From assembly GCA_025934735.1 (NCBI GenBank), contig JAICWP010000005.1:1-64000 (forward strand): 64,000 nt of DNA, read 5' to 3'. The first letter of the stretch is position 1. Every line of letters starts with the position of its first letter. A program made the translations under genes and the position numbers. This document shows positions 1 to 8,695 of the stretch, piece after piece. The stretch is from Terriglobales bacterium (GTDB taxonomy: Bacteria > Acidobacteriota > Terriglobia > Terriglobales > Acidobacteriaceae). The notes beneath the pieces were generated by a model. The model worked only from the letters and a program-made list of their open reading frames with translations, was not told where the DNA came from and ran no database searches.

Positions 1-59
1 GCGTGTGAGCTACCCTCCAGCATTATTCGCGCAGCGCCGCATTATGCATCACCGGGCCA

Positions 60-150
60 GCGCCACAGGCGCGACATAGTAAAGCCCAGGACGGAAGTCC
101 TGGGCAACCGAATAGCCAGGAACGCGAGCCCCGTAGGGGCGGCACTCCTC
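60..150. repeat. Dispersed palindromic intergenic repeat, copy 1
   Basis: The stretch before the first gene holds three small palindromes in a row: GCGC/GCGC near 60-72, a perfect 9-bp stem GCCCAGGAC/GTCCTGGGC with a GGAA loop (84-105), and GCCCC/GGGGC with a GTA loop (128-140). The same succession of words recurs at 13737-13833 in the same orientation. It looks like a short non-coding repeat of the kind scattered between genes of acidobacterial genomes. I see no gene in bases 1-177. Confidence 0.6.
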
Positions 151-177
151 ATTGCTTAATAATCTCAGCAGGGGGGT

Positions 178-1533
178 CTATTTCGGCAGCTGGAAGTTCA
201 GCCGGATATCGGTCTCTACCTCCACCGGCTTGCCGTTCAGTTCGTAGGGACGAAAGCGCCAATGCTGTACCGCATCCATGGCCGCAGCGGATAGCTCCTG
301 CGGGCCCTGCAAGGGTTGCAGGTCCGCAATGGTTCCATCTTTTCCGATCACCGCCTTCAGCACTACCTGACCCTGTACACCGTCCCTGCGGGCTCGCGCC
401 GGGTACATGGGCAGGACCTTTTGCAGCAGCATCCCTGCAAGGTCAGATCCCGAGGGGCGTTCGCTCGCTACATTGTTTACAGCTGTGCTCGTGCCACTGC
501 TCGCTGCGGCTAACAGGCTATTGCTGGCGCTGCTCGGCGGCGGGGTTGCGGCTAAGGCCTGACTAGGAGCCCCGGGCGAACTCGCCGGAGGCGTGCGGTG
601 GGACTCTGACGTCGGCGGAGAGGCTACCGTTTCTCTCCTGCGCGTGGTTTCCCGGGCTGCGCTGCCCGGCACTCCTACCGGTTCCGTCTGTGGAGCCGGA
701 GTGACCGTCCCGATCACCGCGCTCACTAACGTTTTGGCAGCCGTAAAAGCCGGAGTGGACCGGGACTGCGGCTTCTCTTCTTCGGCCACGCTGGGCATAG
801 GCCGCAAAAACACGTTCTCCAGTTCCACGGTCACCGGGTTCGGTTTGGCGCTGGCATCCGCCGGGCTGTAGAGCCACTGCCACAGCCCGATGCTTAAGGT
901 GATCAGAAAAATGATGGCCACCACCGAATCCAAAACCGCATCCCGCTGCGGCCTGCTTTTCTTCTCATCCGCTGCTTTGGCTGGACTCCTCAGCACCTCC
1001 GGCGCCGGCGTCACCTCGGCCTCTTCCGCTGTTTCTGCATCCCGTGTTGCCCCGCACGCGGCGCACACCTCCAACTCTTCCGGGAATTCGAAGCCGCATG
1101 TGGCGCACGCGACCGTTGCTCCTCGCGGTGGCGGCGCCAGGCCCGGCTCCAATTCCGCGCTGTTGATCATCCGTCCGCACAGCCCGGAATCGGCTAGGCG
1201 CTGTAACTGCTCCCGCTGCTCCTGCCCCAGGCTCAGGAACTCGAAACCGCACTGCAGTTCACATTCATGGCGCACGATCGCGCGCATGTTCAGGGGCTGA
1301 GTAGAGCTGGGCAGCGAAACGCTCAAGTCCACGCGCTCGCCAGGCAAGATCGCCCCTGATATCACGCCGCCCAAGCCGCCTTCGCCCAATTCCTGGGTGC
1401 GACCGCTCAGCCGCACTACCGCTCCCGGCCGAAACACGGTTACGTCAAACGGAACCGATAACTGGTAGCGTGGATGACGGCGGTTGGCGAACTCCCCCGG
1501 CTCTGGCATCGGGATGGGAACTGCGCTACCCAC
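178..1533 (-). CDS. PilZ - zinc ribbon - TM - TonB C-terminal domain protein
   Basis: A 451-residue mosaic protein. From the GTG start, residues about 17-110 look like a PilZ domain (RRHPR motif; the second PilZ motif is degenerate, ELGEGG instead of D/NxSxxG). Two CxxC pairs at about 143-160 form a zinc ribbon, a single membrane helix lies at about 200-222, then a long Pro/Ser/Ala linker and a TonB-type C-terminal domain in the last 90 residues (MYPARARRDGVQG, WRFRPY). Expected topology is PilZ and zinc ribbon in the cytoplasm and the TonB domain in the periplasm, where TonB domains normally touch outer-membrane transporters. The GTG at 1533 is chosen because GGAGG sits 9 nt upstream; an ATG at 1509 and a TTG at 1617 are alternatives. 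No ExbB/ExbD genes are nearby. c-di-GMP binding is uncertain because of the degenerate motif. Confidence 0.8.
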   Translation of the reverse strand: MGSAVPIPMPEPGEFANRRHPRYQLSVPFDVTVFRPGAVVRLSGRTQELGEGGLGGVISGAILPGERVDLSVSLPSSTQPLNMRAIVRHECELQCGFEFLSLGQEQREQLQRLADSGLCGRMINSAELEPGLAPPPRGATVACATCGFEFPEELEVCAACGATRDAETAEEAEVTPAPEVLRSPAKAADEKKSRPQRDAVLDSVVAIIFLITLSIGLWQWLYSPADASAKPNPVTVELENVFLRPMPSVAEEEKPQSRSTPAFTAAKTLVSAVIGTVTPAPQTEPVGVPGSAARETTRRRETVASPPTSESHRTPPASSPGAPSQALAATPPPSSASNSLLAAASSGTSTAVNNVASERPSGSDLAGMLLQKVLPMYPARARRDGVQGQVVLKAVIGKDGTIADLQPLQGPQELSAAAMDAVQHWRFRPYELNGKPVEVETDIRLNFQLPK

Positions 1534-1780
1534 GCGGAGCTGCCTCCGCACGGGGCTGAATTGGTAGATGAGTATTGGCTGGCAAGTCTTGGCCCCTCGG
1601 ACGCTCCCACGTCGCAACGTCCGAAACTGTCAGCAGCCTAGCCTTGCCGGTCGCGCAATGTCAATGAGAAGAACGTGCTAGTTCGGGTAAATACCTGCTT
1701 TACTTAGGGTTGCAGAGCGCAACCCGGGCGCACAAGAGAGGCAAACCGAGGCGGAACCGAGGCTCCGCCCGCAACTCGAA

Positions 1781-2053
1781 TCACGGCCAGCGCTTGGCTG
1801 TTTCTTCCCAGCCCGTCGGCCGGGCGTTGTCGCGCACCGCGCTGGCTACCGCCGGCTGCGGCACCCGCAAAGGCTGCTGCGGGATTGGAGTGGCCGTAGA
1901 GGTCTTGCCCACGGTGCTCGTATCACTTAGGCTCTCTTTTTCTTCCGAAAGCAGGGGTGCCGCTATGCGCAGAGCCTCCACTTCTTTTTCCAGGCGCGTG
2001 AGTTCCAGTTCCTTTTGCCTCAAAACCTCGTACACATTCTTCATATTTAGCAC
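1781..2053 (-). CDS. Small coiled-coil protein
   Basis: A 90-residue protein of unknown function. Its first 40 residues are a charged heptad-like helix (ELELTRLEKEVEALR) that should form a coiled coil; the rest is Thr/Pro-rich and probably disordered. It starts with GTG at 2053 or, equally plausibly, ATG at 2044; neither has a clear ribosome site. It lies on the same strand as the mosaic membrane proteins on both sides, so it may belong with them, but I cannot name a role. No shadow of a larger gene explains it. Confidence 0.55.
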   Translation of the reverse strand: MLNMKNVYEVLRQKELELTRLEKEVEALRIAAPLLSEEKESLSDTSTVGKTSTATPIPQQPLRVPQPAVASAVRDNARPTGWEETAKRWP

Positions 2054-2138
2054 CCAGTCTGTCAGGCTATGTTGCTAGATATCCGGAATTTATGCAGCCC
2101 TAAACGACTTGTCAAGAACAATATGCGGCGCTGTCACC

Positions 2139-3497
2139 TTACATGCACGGCTTGATCAGCGCCGGAATGTAATAGTTGGACTCCGCTTGCTTCTGCGTCA
2201 TGTAGGAGCCTTTCCCTGTGCGCCCGTACTGCTCATCCCCGGGGCAGTAGTAAAAGCCCTTGCGGGTGTCCACCCAGACCTTCAGGGTGGGATCGCCATT
2301 GGAGGGCGGTTCCGCTTTCTCGTTCACCGGCAGCAACTTAGAGAAATCTGAGCTTACGCCACCAAGCAGTTGCTTTACGCTCTTGGCGATGCTGGGGTTA
2401 CCTGCGTTAGGCGAGGAAGTAGCGCCCACAGGAGTGCTGGCGGCAGCCGCAGCCGGCACGGGGTTGGTGACGGATTGCGTGCCCGGTTGAGCCGCCGGAG
2501 CGACTGGCGGAGTCAAAGCTGCCTGCCGGAAGGGCTGAACCCTTTCCGCGGTTCGGTTTGCAGTCCGTGGAATTGGCGCCACTGCCACTAGCAAGGCCAT
2601 GGCGACGAACGCAGCCGGCACCAGCATACGCCGGCCAGTAATCCTGGATTTCCAGCCGCCTGGCTGCGCCTCTCGACTCCCCGGCGTCCCTTCCTGAAAG
2701 AAGCCGCACTCCGTACAAAATACGGTGTCGGGGACGATTTTTGCTCCGCAATGGGTGCACGTATGCTGATCTTCTTCCGGTTCGGGCGCGCTTGCCTCGT
2801 CGGCCAGAAAAGCCGGAGCCGGGACTGCTTGCGACGGCGGAGCAACCGTTTCTTCTCCCCGGTCCAGCATCTTGCCAATTTCTTCCGCCACCCCCCTCAC
2901 CGTCTCTACATCGCGCTCCTGAAAGGAGTAAGCGTGCGAAGAAAACAGTTCCAAAACCCCTGCCAGGCTCTCCTTGCGGCGTATGGGGGTGATGATGATG
3001 GATTCAATGCCCAGACGCTTGCAACTCTCCAGGTCTACCCGCGGGTCCAGCATGACGTTGTCGCAACGCAGCAGTTCCCCGCTGCGCAGGCATTCCGCCG
3101 TTAAGCCCGATTTGATTTGCAGTTTGGCGCCACGGTCGGGAGCGCTGCTGCCGCTCGCCGCCCGGCAAACCACATCGCCACCCTGACGCAGTGCGATGGC
3201 CGCTCCCGTGGCATTGCTGATGTACTGGGCCTTTTGCAGCAGGGCTTGCAGCGCTGCATCCAGATCAGGCAGATTTCCTTCCGCAGTTGGTTCAGAAATC
3301 GTGGGCGGGACTGGTGCAGAGAACGCGGCTGCCTCGGCAAGCTCGGCCGCCGTTTCGCTGGGCGCGATTTCCCCTGTCCCTGCCGGCGTGCCGAAGAACT
3401 CCGGCGCAGGTTGGCTGGTATTTTCCGCAGTCTCCGGAGGCGCTGCTTTTTTGTCCTTCTCCGGCGATGAAGGCTCGAATATCGAGTAATGATCCAT
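2139..3497 (-). CDS. GAF domain - zinc ribbon - TM protein with C-terminal YxCPG motif
   Basis: A 452-residue protein: acidic disordered N-terminus, GAF domain at about 80-212, a two-CxxC zinc ribbon at about 247-264 (CTHCGAKIVPDTVFCTECG), one membrane helix at about 290-309, a Pro/Ala linker, and a C-terminal segment of about 45 residues starting KVWVDTRKGFYYCPGD. The GAF and zinc ribbon should be cytoplasmic and the tail outside. Its GAF domain is clearly paralogous to that of the next gene (shared ATGAAIALRQG and a CxRxLGI motif). GAF domains bind small ligands or sense redox state; the ligand here is unknown. The tail resembles a short 'VW(V/N)..(S/K)G.YHCPG' motif found at the ends of many uncharacterised bacterial proteins (from memory). 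Confidence 0.75.
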   Translation of the reverse strand: MDHYSIFEPSSPEKDKKAAPPETAENTSQPAPEFFGTPAGTGEIAPSETAAELAEAAAFSAPVPPTISEPTAEGNLPDLDAALQALLQKAQYISNATGAAIALRQGGDVVCRAASGSSAPDRGAKLQIKSGLTAECLRSGELLRCDNVMLDPRVDLESCKRLGIESIIITPIRRKESLAGVLELFSSHAYSFQERDVETVRGVAEEIGKMLDRGEETVAPPSQAVPAPAFLADEASAPEPEEDQHTCTHCGAKIVPDTVFCTECGFFQEGTPGSREAQPGGWKSRITGRRMLVPAAFVAMALLVAVAPIPRTANRTAERVQPFRQAALTPPVAPAAQPGTQSVTNPVPAAAAASTPVGATSSPNAGNPSIAKSVKQLLGGVSSDFSKLLPVNEKAEPPSNGDPTLKVWVDTRKGFYYCPGDEQYGRTGKGSYMTQKQAESNYYIPALIKPCM

Positions 3498-3745
3498 GCG
3501 ACTGTGGAACCCGGTCCTAAGGCCCTGGGACTTTCTTCCGTCCGCAAATCAAGACACTAACCCTTTGAATTGCGCGCCGGGAGCGACACAGGCGAGTTTC
3601 GTATCAATTGCCGGGTGTGTCAAGGTGACTAGGGAGGGAGGAAGCACTAGGCCAAAGGTCATCTTACTTTGTGGTCTCCGCGGCTGACAGTAGTAACCCA
3701 CAGCCCCGGCCACAGGACTAACGAAAAAACCGGCCAGCCCTTAAG

Positions 3746-5152
3746 CTAATCGTGCCCCGATTTCGCCCACCGTCTCACCCTGCGCCAGGCTTCCGCCGCT
3801 GGGCCCCGAAGCACCCTCACCCCCTCCTCCCGCGCCCGCGTAAACCATTTCAGTGCTTCAGGATAGCTCTGCCACACCCCATCTCCGTTGGCATAACGCA
3901 CGGCCAGCGCCAGTTGGGCATTGGCATCTCCCGCCTCGGCCTTCTCCTGCAGCAAGCGCAAGCCGTCATTGCTGGAATCTCCAGTTTCTGCCGAATCGGG
4001 CAGCACGCCAGCCCCTGATGCCTGTTCCACGGTGCTCCCCGGCTCCACCGAAATCCCTGCTGCTCTTGGCGCGTGATTGCACCACCCGAGCCAGATCAGG
4101 CCTGCCAATACCACTACGACCCCGGCTCCGAGTAGCTTGCGCGAAATGGTATGTTCCCGCGGATGGTAGGCAGCTGGAGTAAACGCGCTGAGTGCGCGCG
4201 CGTGCTCTCCCCGGGCGGGCAGCGGCATGGGCTCAAATCCCGGACGCATGGCAATCTCACACATCAGGTCGTCATCCGGATCTGCCTTCGGCAAGAGCGG
4301 GGCTACCCTCGGCGCCGGTCTTGGTTCCTCGCTCCGTTCTTTTCTGATCAGTTCCAGCGGGCGCGCCAGAGTATCTCTTTGCGGTGGAACCGGCGTCCGC
4401 TGTTCAATTTCGCAGACCAGGTCATCCCCCGGCTCCTCCAGGCTGGCTGCGAGCCATGCTTCCAGCGGCTTGCCAGCCGCCCGCGCCGAAAGGGCTGCCA
4501 CCACCTCAGCCTGCGAATCAGCTTTCGCCTTCGGCTGCGGCCGTATCACTGAAATCACCAGCTCGCACATGCTTCCCAGGGCAGCCACTTCATTGCCGGC
4601 AAAAGCCCCGGGATCCTGCGCGAACACTTCAAACACGCCTACAATCTCCCGCTCCAGGAGGATGGGCAGCACGGCGATGGAGCGGATGCCCAGATAGCGG
4701 CACACATCCAGATTGACGCGGGAATCACTCTCGGTGTCGTCGCACACCAGCACCTTGCCGCTGCGCACGCACTCGCCCGAAAGGCCAGATTTTGTATCCA
4801 GCAGCGCGCCCAGATCGGGTGCGGTGGACCCGGCGCGCGCCCGGCACACCATGAGTTCCCCCTGGCGCAACGCGATGGCCGCACCGGTGGCCTGGGTCAG
4901 CATCTGCGCCTGCTCCACGATCAGGCGCAATTCCGCCGCGTGGCTTTCCTCGGAGTTGGAAGGGGAGGAACCGGTGCGCGAAGCACTGGCGGGCGCCCCC
5001 GAATCAGGGCTCTCTCCTGGCCGGGTATCTGGCTCTAGGTGCAAGGTTGGCCCACGGAAGCCGCGCCAGGACGCGTTTCCTCCGCCTCGCGCTCCGCTCC
5101 CTAAACCGCTCGAATCACTGACAAATACTGCGGGGCAGTTTCGTCCCCGCAT
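3746..5152 (-). CDS. GAF domain - TM - Sel1-repeat protein
   Basis: A 468-residue protein with a GAF domain at about 75-205, a linker, one membrane helix at about 339-357 and a Sel1-type (TPR-like) repeat at about 405-445 (AEAGDANAQLALAVRYANGDGV). The GAF domain is a paralogue of that in the gene ending the neighbouring ORF downstream. The linker holds a duplicated motif DDLVCEI / DDLMCEI (about 243-249 and 294-300), possibly a docking peptide. The tail after the Sel1 repeat is Arg-rich and unlike a second repeat, so the gene may have lost a repeat by frameshift. The ATG at 5152 has no strong ribosome site. Role unknown; the architecture suggests a ligand sensor with an extracytoplasmic protein-binding tail. 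Confidence 0.7.
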   Translation of the reverse strand: MRGRNCPAVFVSDSSGLGSGARGGGNASWRGFRGPTLHLEPDTRPGESPDSGAPASASRTGSSPSNSEESHAAELRLIVEQAQMLTQATGAAIALRQGELMVCRARAGSTAPDLGALLDTKSGLSGECVRSGKVLVCDDTESDSRVNLDVCRYLGIRSIAVLPILLEREIVGVFEVFAQDPGAFAGNEVAALGSMCELVISVIRPQPKAKADSQAEVVAALSARAAGKPLEAWLAASLEEPGDDLVCEIEQRTPVPPQRDTLARPLELIRKERSEEPRPAPRVAPLLPKADPDDDLMCEIAMRPGFEPMPLPARGEHARALSAFTPAAYHPREHTISRKLLGAGVVVVLAGLIWLGWCNHAPRAAGISVEPGSTVEQASGAGVLPDSAETGDSSNDGLRLLQEKAEAGDANAQLALAVRYANGDGVWQSYPEALKWFTRAREEGVRVLRGPAAEAWRRVRRWAKSGHD

Positions 5153-5208
5153 CGTCTATTGTCTACGTGACCTGCGGCTCAGCGCCAGTAACCAAAGGAG
5201 GACCCGGC

Positions 5209-6258
5209 TCATTTTGCCTTCTTGGCCGGCAGATACTTCTTGTCAATCGAGGCCACGACCACGTAGTTCGGGTCAACCATCTCATCCAGGTGGATTTTGG
5301 CAACTTTGGAAAGCAGTTCGTACGCGTCCAGCTCGGAAAGCCCGTAGTCCTGGTGCATCCAGCCAATCAGCTGGGTAAACGCCACACGCAGTGCGTCGTC
5401 CAAAGGACGGGTGATCCCTACGGCCATGATGGAATTTTCGTTTTCGAAACGCGGCCATGCGATCTTCCGCCCTTTGATCACCTGCACCTGCATGCGTGCC
5501 CGCAACGGCGCTTCAATGGCGGTGCCGTCCACCTCGCCATCGCCCATGGCGGCGTGCCCATCGCCAACGTAGAGCAGCGCCCCCTCCACGTTCACTGGCA
5601 GGTAGAGCGTGTTGCCTGCGCTGGCTTCCGGCGCATCCATGTTGCCCCCGTTTTCCGCGGGCACAATGGAAGAACGGGCCTCTCCCCCGGCCGGCGCCAC
5701 CCCAATGCAGCCGAAGAAGGGATGCAGCGGAATCTGCACCGAGAAATTGGAATCATGGGCGTGGAACATCGCCGTACTGCCGGCGTGGTCCACCGGGTAA
5801 TACCAGATGCGCTCCGGCAAGGGCGGCCCCAGCATGGGCGTGTAAGTGCTCGAGTTCAGGGCTCCGAAACCGGGTGCGAAAGCGCCCACCCCTTGATTCC
5901 CGTCCACCTGCAGGTCGAGGAACTTGATGGCCAGGGTGTCGCTCGGTTCCGCGCCCTCGATGTAGAACGGACCCGTCAGCGGGTTATCGCCCTTCACCAT
6001 ATCCAGCGTATCGCCCGGCCCCTTCAGCACGTTGCCGAACGCGTCCAGCGTGTTGGTCTCCAGCACGTCGCCCGAGCGCAGGCGCGCCACCGGAGGCGCC
6101 GCACCATAGGTGTACTTCACGTCGTTAATGGTGGCGTGATACTTCACTAGCCGCGCTCCGGGCGTGCCCAGGTGCATGGTTTGCTGCGCGCCCGCCGCCG
6201 TCATCAATCCCAGGACACACACCGCAACTGCTGCAACTGCCCGACTCGGAGTATTCAT
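5209..6258 (-). CDS. Secreted acetamidase/formamidase family protein
   Basis: A 349-residue member of the FmdA/AmdA family, whose characterised members hydrolyse formamide or short aliphatic amides to ammonia and acid. The first 25 residues form a signal peptide ending AGA-QQ, so the enzyme should be periplasmic or secreted, unlike classical cytoplasmic formamidases. Family features visible are the Asp/Gly-rich strands (GPFYIEGAEPSDTLAI), a HAHDSNFSVQIPLHPFFGCIGVAP segment and VGDGHAAMGDGEV, which carry the metal-binding His/Asp/Glu residues. Length is typical. It stands alone on the minus strand. The true substrate cannot be read from the sequence. Confidence 0.85.
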   Translation of the reverse strand: MNTPSRAVAAVAVCVLGLMTAAGAQQTMHLGTPGARLVKYHATINDVKYTYGAAPPVARLRSGDVLETNTLDAFGNVLKGPGDTLDMVKGDNPLTGPFYIEGAEPSDTLAIKFLDLQVDGNQGVGAFAPGFGALNSSTYTPMLGPPLPERIWYYPVDHAGSTAMFHAHDSNFSVQIPLHPFFGCIGVAPAGGEARSSIVPAENGGNMDAPEASAGNTLYLPVNVEGALLYVGDGHAAMGDGEVDGTAIEAPLRARMQVQVIKGRKIAWPRFENENSIMAVGITRPLDDALRVAFTQLIGWMHQDYGLSELDAYELLSKVAKIHLDEMVDPNYVVVASIDKKYLPAKKAK

Positions 6259-6364
6259 GATTTTCCTTTGGTTTCCGGGCGCTGAGTATACATCGGCACG
6301 ACAGGGCAGAGAGGCCCGCCCGAGCCAAACTTTGGCTGTTCAGCAACCGAAAAAACGCCAATGC

Positions 6365-7267
6365 CTACTTTTTTGAGTTGGTCTTGTCCAGCGCCGCCCT
6401 GAGCCCCTGGGCCACCTTCACGGCATCACCATTCGCCCAGAAGTGCATAAAGAAAAGCCGTGGCTGCTCTTCCAGCATGTGGCTGTGCAACGCCGTCACC
6501 GCGATTCCATTCTCGCGCAGCGCCCGTATTACCGGATTCACCTCGCTGGCGGTGAGCACAAAATCGCCGGTGGCGGCCGCGAGCCCGCTGCCACCGGGCT
6601 GGAAGTTCAGCGAAGTGGCCACGCCCATCGACGGCGGAACCACCATCCCGTGGTCCGTAATTTTCTCTGCCCGCGGCACAGCCACCTGCAGGATTCCACC
6701 ATTTACCTTGCCGGCGTGGCCCAGCGCCGTCTCAATCTGTTTCTGGTCGAGCTCAAACTTCGCTGCGGAAGCAGCTCCCTTGGGCTGTGGCCCGGGAGTT
6801 TTGGTCAGCGCCAGAGCCCCATGGATGGCATGTGCCAGTTTCACTGCCTCGCCCTGCCCGTGGATGTGCATGTACATCACGCGCGGCGATTCCCACAGCA
6901 GATGGTTGTGCAACGCCGTAATTTCGATTCCCCCTTCTTGCAGTTTGGCCATCACCGGTTCGGCCTCTTCCAGCGTTAACACCAGGTCTCCCATTACCGT
7001 GGCGCCGCTGCCGGGTTTGTCGAAGGCGGCCCAGGAACCCAGCGCCAGCCCCGCCTTCACTGGCACACCCTTTACGATCACGTGCAGATCGCTGCGCGGC
7101 ATGCCGAATTTCATTACTCCTCCCGACTGTTCCTGTCCCGGCCGGCCCATGGCCTGCTCCACCGGTTTCCAGTCCGCACTCGGGTTTTGGGCGAGCGCGA
7201 GTGTCATACAACTCAGAACGGATAGCCCCAGCACTCCGCTGCGCAGCATTTGGCGAATGTGTTTCAT
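6365..7267 (-). CDS. DUF1259 (LppY/LpqO-type) duplicated secreted protein
   Basis: A 300-residue protein with a signal peptide (MKHIRQMLRSGVLGLSVLSCMTLALA). It contains two tandem copies of the DUF1259 fold: each has a G(V/L)xMGDLVLT or GDFVLT strand and a conserved 'ITALHNH/VTALHSH ... R(V/L)xxMHxH/FMHFW' block, at about 90-140 and 230-280. The paired histidines suggest a metal or small-ligand site. Mycobacterial LppY and LpqO are lipoproteins of this family; the function is unknown. Start chosen at ATG 7267 because AGGAGA lies just upstream; the upstream extension overlaps the next gene. Confidence 0.8.
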   Translation of the reverse strand: MKHIRQMLRSGVLGLSVLSCMTLALAQNPSADWKPVEQAMGRPGQEQSGGVMKFGMPRSDLHVIVKGVPVKAGLALGSWAAFDKPGSGATVMGDLVLTLEEAEPVMAKLQEGGIEITALHNHLLWESPRVMYMHIHGQGEAVKLAHAIHGALALTKTPGPQPKGAASAAKFELDQKQIETALGHAGKVNGGILQVAVPRAEKITDHGMVVPPSMGVATSLNFQPGGSGLAAATGDFVLTASEVNPVIRALRENGIAVTALHSHMLEEQPRLFFMHFWANGDAVKVAQGLRAALDKTNSKK

Positions 7268-7335
7268 GGCATCTCCTCTGGAATTAGAGAGTCCTGCGAT
7301 ATGTAAAGGTTTCACCCATCTGGCAGGTCTCGCAA

Positions 7336-8583
7336 TCAGCGCACCACCGCCAGCCAAGCCCAGCCAATCAACAGCGTGGCCAGGGTGATAGGCACGCCGG
7401 CCCGCAGGTATTCACGGAAGCCGATTTCCACTTCCGGCTTCGCGCTCTCCACCACGATGATATTGGCCACCGACCCGGTTATGGTCAAATTCCCGGATAG
7501 CGTGCTGGCCATGGCCAGGATCAGCCAGGCGGTGTGCGGGTTGGCGAAGCCCGGCACCAGAGACTTCAGCAACATAACCGCCGGCACGTTGCTCACAATG
7601 TTGCCCAGCACCGCCGTCGCCACCGTGAACACGGCCGAGTTCTGCAGATTCCAGGGCCGGGCCAGATTCAGCAGGTCGTGTACCAGGCCGGAGTTCTGCG
7701 CTCCTTCCACAATCACGAACAGCCCAATAAAGAAGACCAGCAGCCCCCAGTCAACTTCCTGGTACAGCTTGCGCGGTTCCAGGGTACGAGTGATCAGCAG
7801 CAACGCGGCGCCAATAGCCGCCATCATGGCCGGCGGCACCCCGGCAAAAAAACCAGCCACTACCACCGCCACCACCGCCGCCGGCTTGCCAAGTTGCGCG
7901 CGCTGCAGCGGCTTTTCTTCGATGGCCTGCGCTACCGCCGGATGGGGACTTTCATGCGGGACATACAGCCAGTGCAGAATCGCCCAATCCACCAGCAGGC
8001 CCACCGCCGCAATGGGCGCCATGTGCGCGATAAAAAACCGGTAGGGAATGCCGGAAAAAGATCCGATCAGCATGTTCTGCGGGTTGCCGGTGATGGTGGC
8101 CACGCTGCCGATATTCGAGGCGGTGGCCACCGCCAGCAGGTAGGGCAGCGGGCGCACGTTCATGCGCCGGCACACCGCCAGCACTATCGGCACCATGACC
8201 AGGCAGATAATGTCGTTAACGAAAAACGCGGAAAGAACGCCGCAGGTGACAATCACCGTGGGCAGCAGGTGCACCGGTTTTATCCAGCGCAGCACCAGGC
8301 GCGTGATCCACTCGAAAAAGCCCACCAGGCGCAGGTTGCCGACAATCAGCATCATCGAGAACAGCAGCACAATGGTGGTGAAATCAATGGCCCGCAGCGC
8401 CCCCGCCGGGCTCACGATGCGAACCGCCACCATCAGCACCGCGCCGATAATGGCCGCGCCCGGACGGTCAATCTTCATGCCGGGAAATTTGCCCAGCGCA
8501 AATACCAGGTAGCTGGCGGCGAAAATCGCGTAGGCCGCAATGATGCGGGCGTCCGACAGCGCGGCCGGGCTTATCTGCGGCAT
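7336..8583 (-). CDS. Anion/citrate-type transporter (ArsB/NhaD-CitMHS superfamily)
   Basis: A 415-residue integral membrane protein with about 10-11 hydrophobic helices. The tandem motifs FFVNDIICLVMVPI and ASNIGSVATITGNPQNMLIG are hallmarks of the ion-transporter superfamily that includes ArsB, NhaD and SLC13 carriers; the second half repeats them (NIVSNVPAVMLL, TLSGNLTITGSVANIIV). It therefore probably moves an inorganic or dicarboxylate anion, or sodium, across the inner membrane. No ars genes or sensor gene are adjacent, so arsenite is not specifically supported. ATG 8583 is preferred to the GTG at 8637 because the extension has no ribosome site. Confidence 0.85.
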   Translation of the reverse strand: MPQISPAALSDARIIAAYAIFAASYLVFALGKFPGMKIDRPGAAIIGAVLMVAVRIVSPAGALRAIDFTTIVLLFSMMLIVGNLRLVGFFEWITRLVLRWIKPVHLLPTVIVTCGVLSAFFVNDIICLVMVPIVLAVCRRMNVRPLPYLLAVATASNIGSVATITGNPQNMLIGSFSGIPYRFFIAHMAPIAAVGLLVDWAILHWLYVPHESPHPAVAQAIEEKPLQRAQLGKPAAVVAVVVAGFFAGVPPAMMAAIGAALLLITRTLEPRKLYQEVDWGLLVFFIGLFVIVEGAQNSGLVHDLLNLARPWNLQNSAVFTVATAVLGNIVSNVPAVMLLKSLVPGFANPHTAWLILAMASTLSGNLTITGSVANIIVVESAKPEVEIGFREYLRAGVPITLATLLIGWAWLAVVR

Positions 8584-8695
8584 CAGTGCAAGGATTGTAG
8601 CAATGGGGCGGTTGCCGAAGGTTACACGCAAAGGCACGAGCAGGCGAAGAAAGGTTTCAAGGTTTCAAATCACACCCGCGCCACTATCCATCTCG

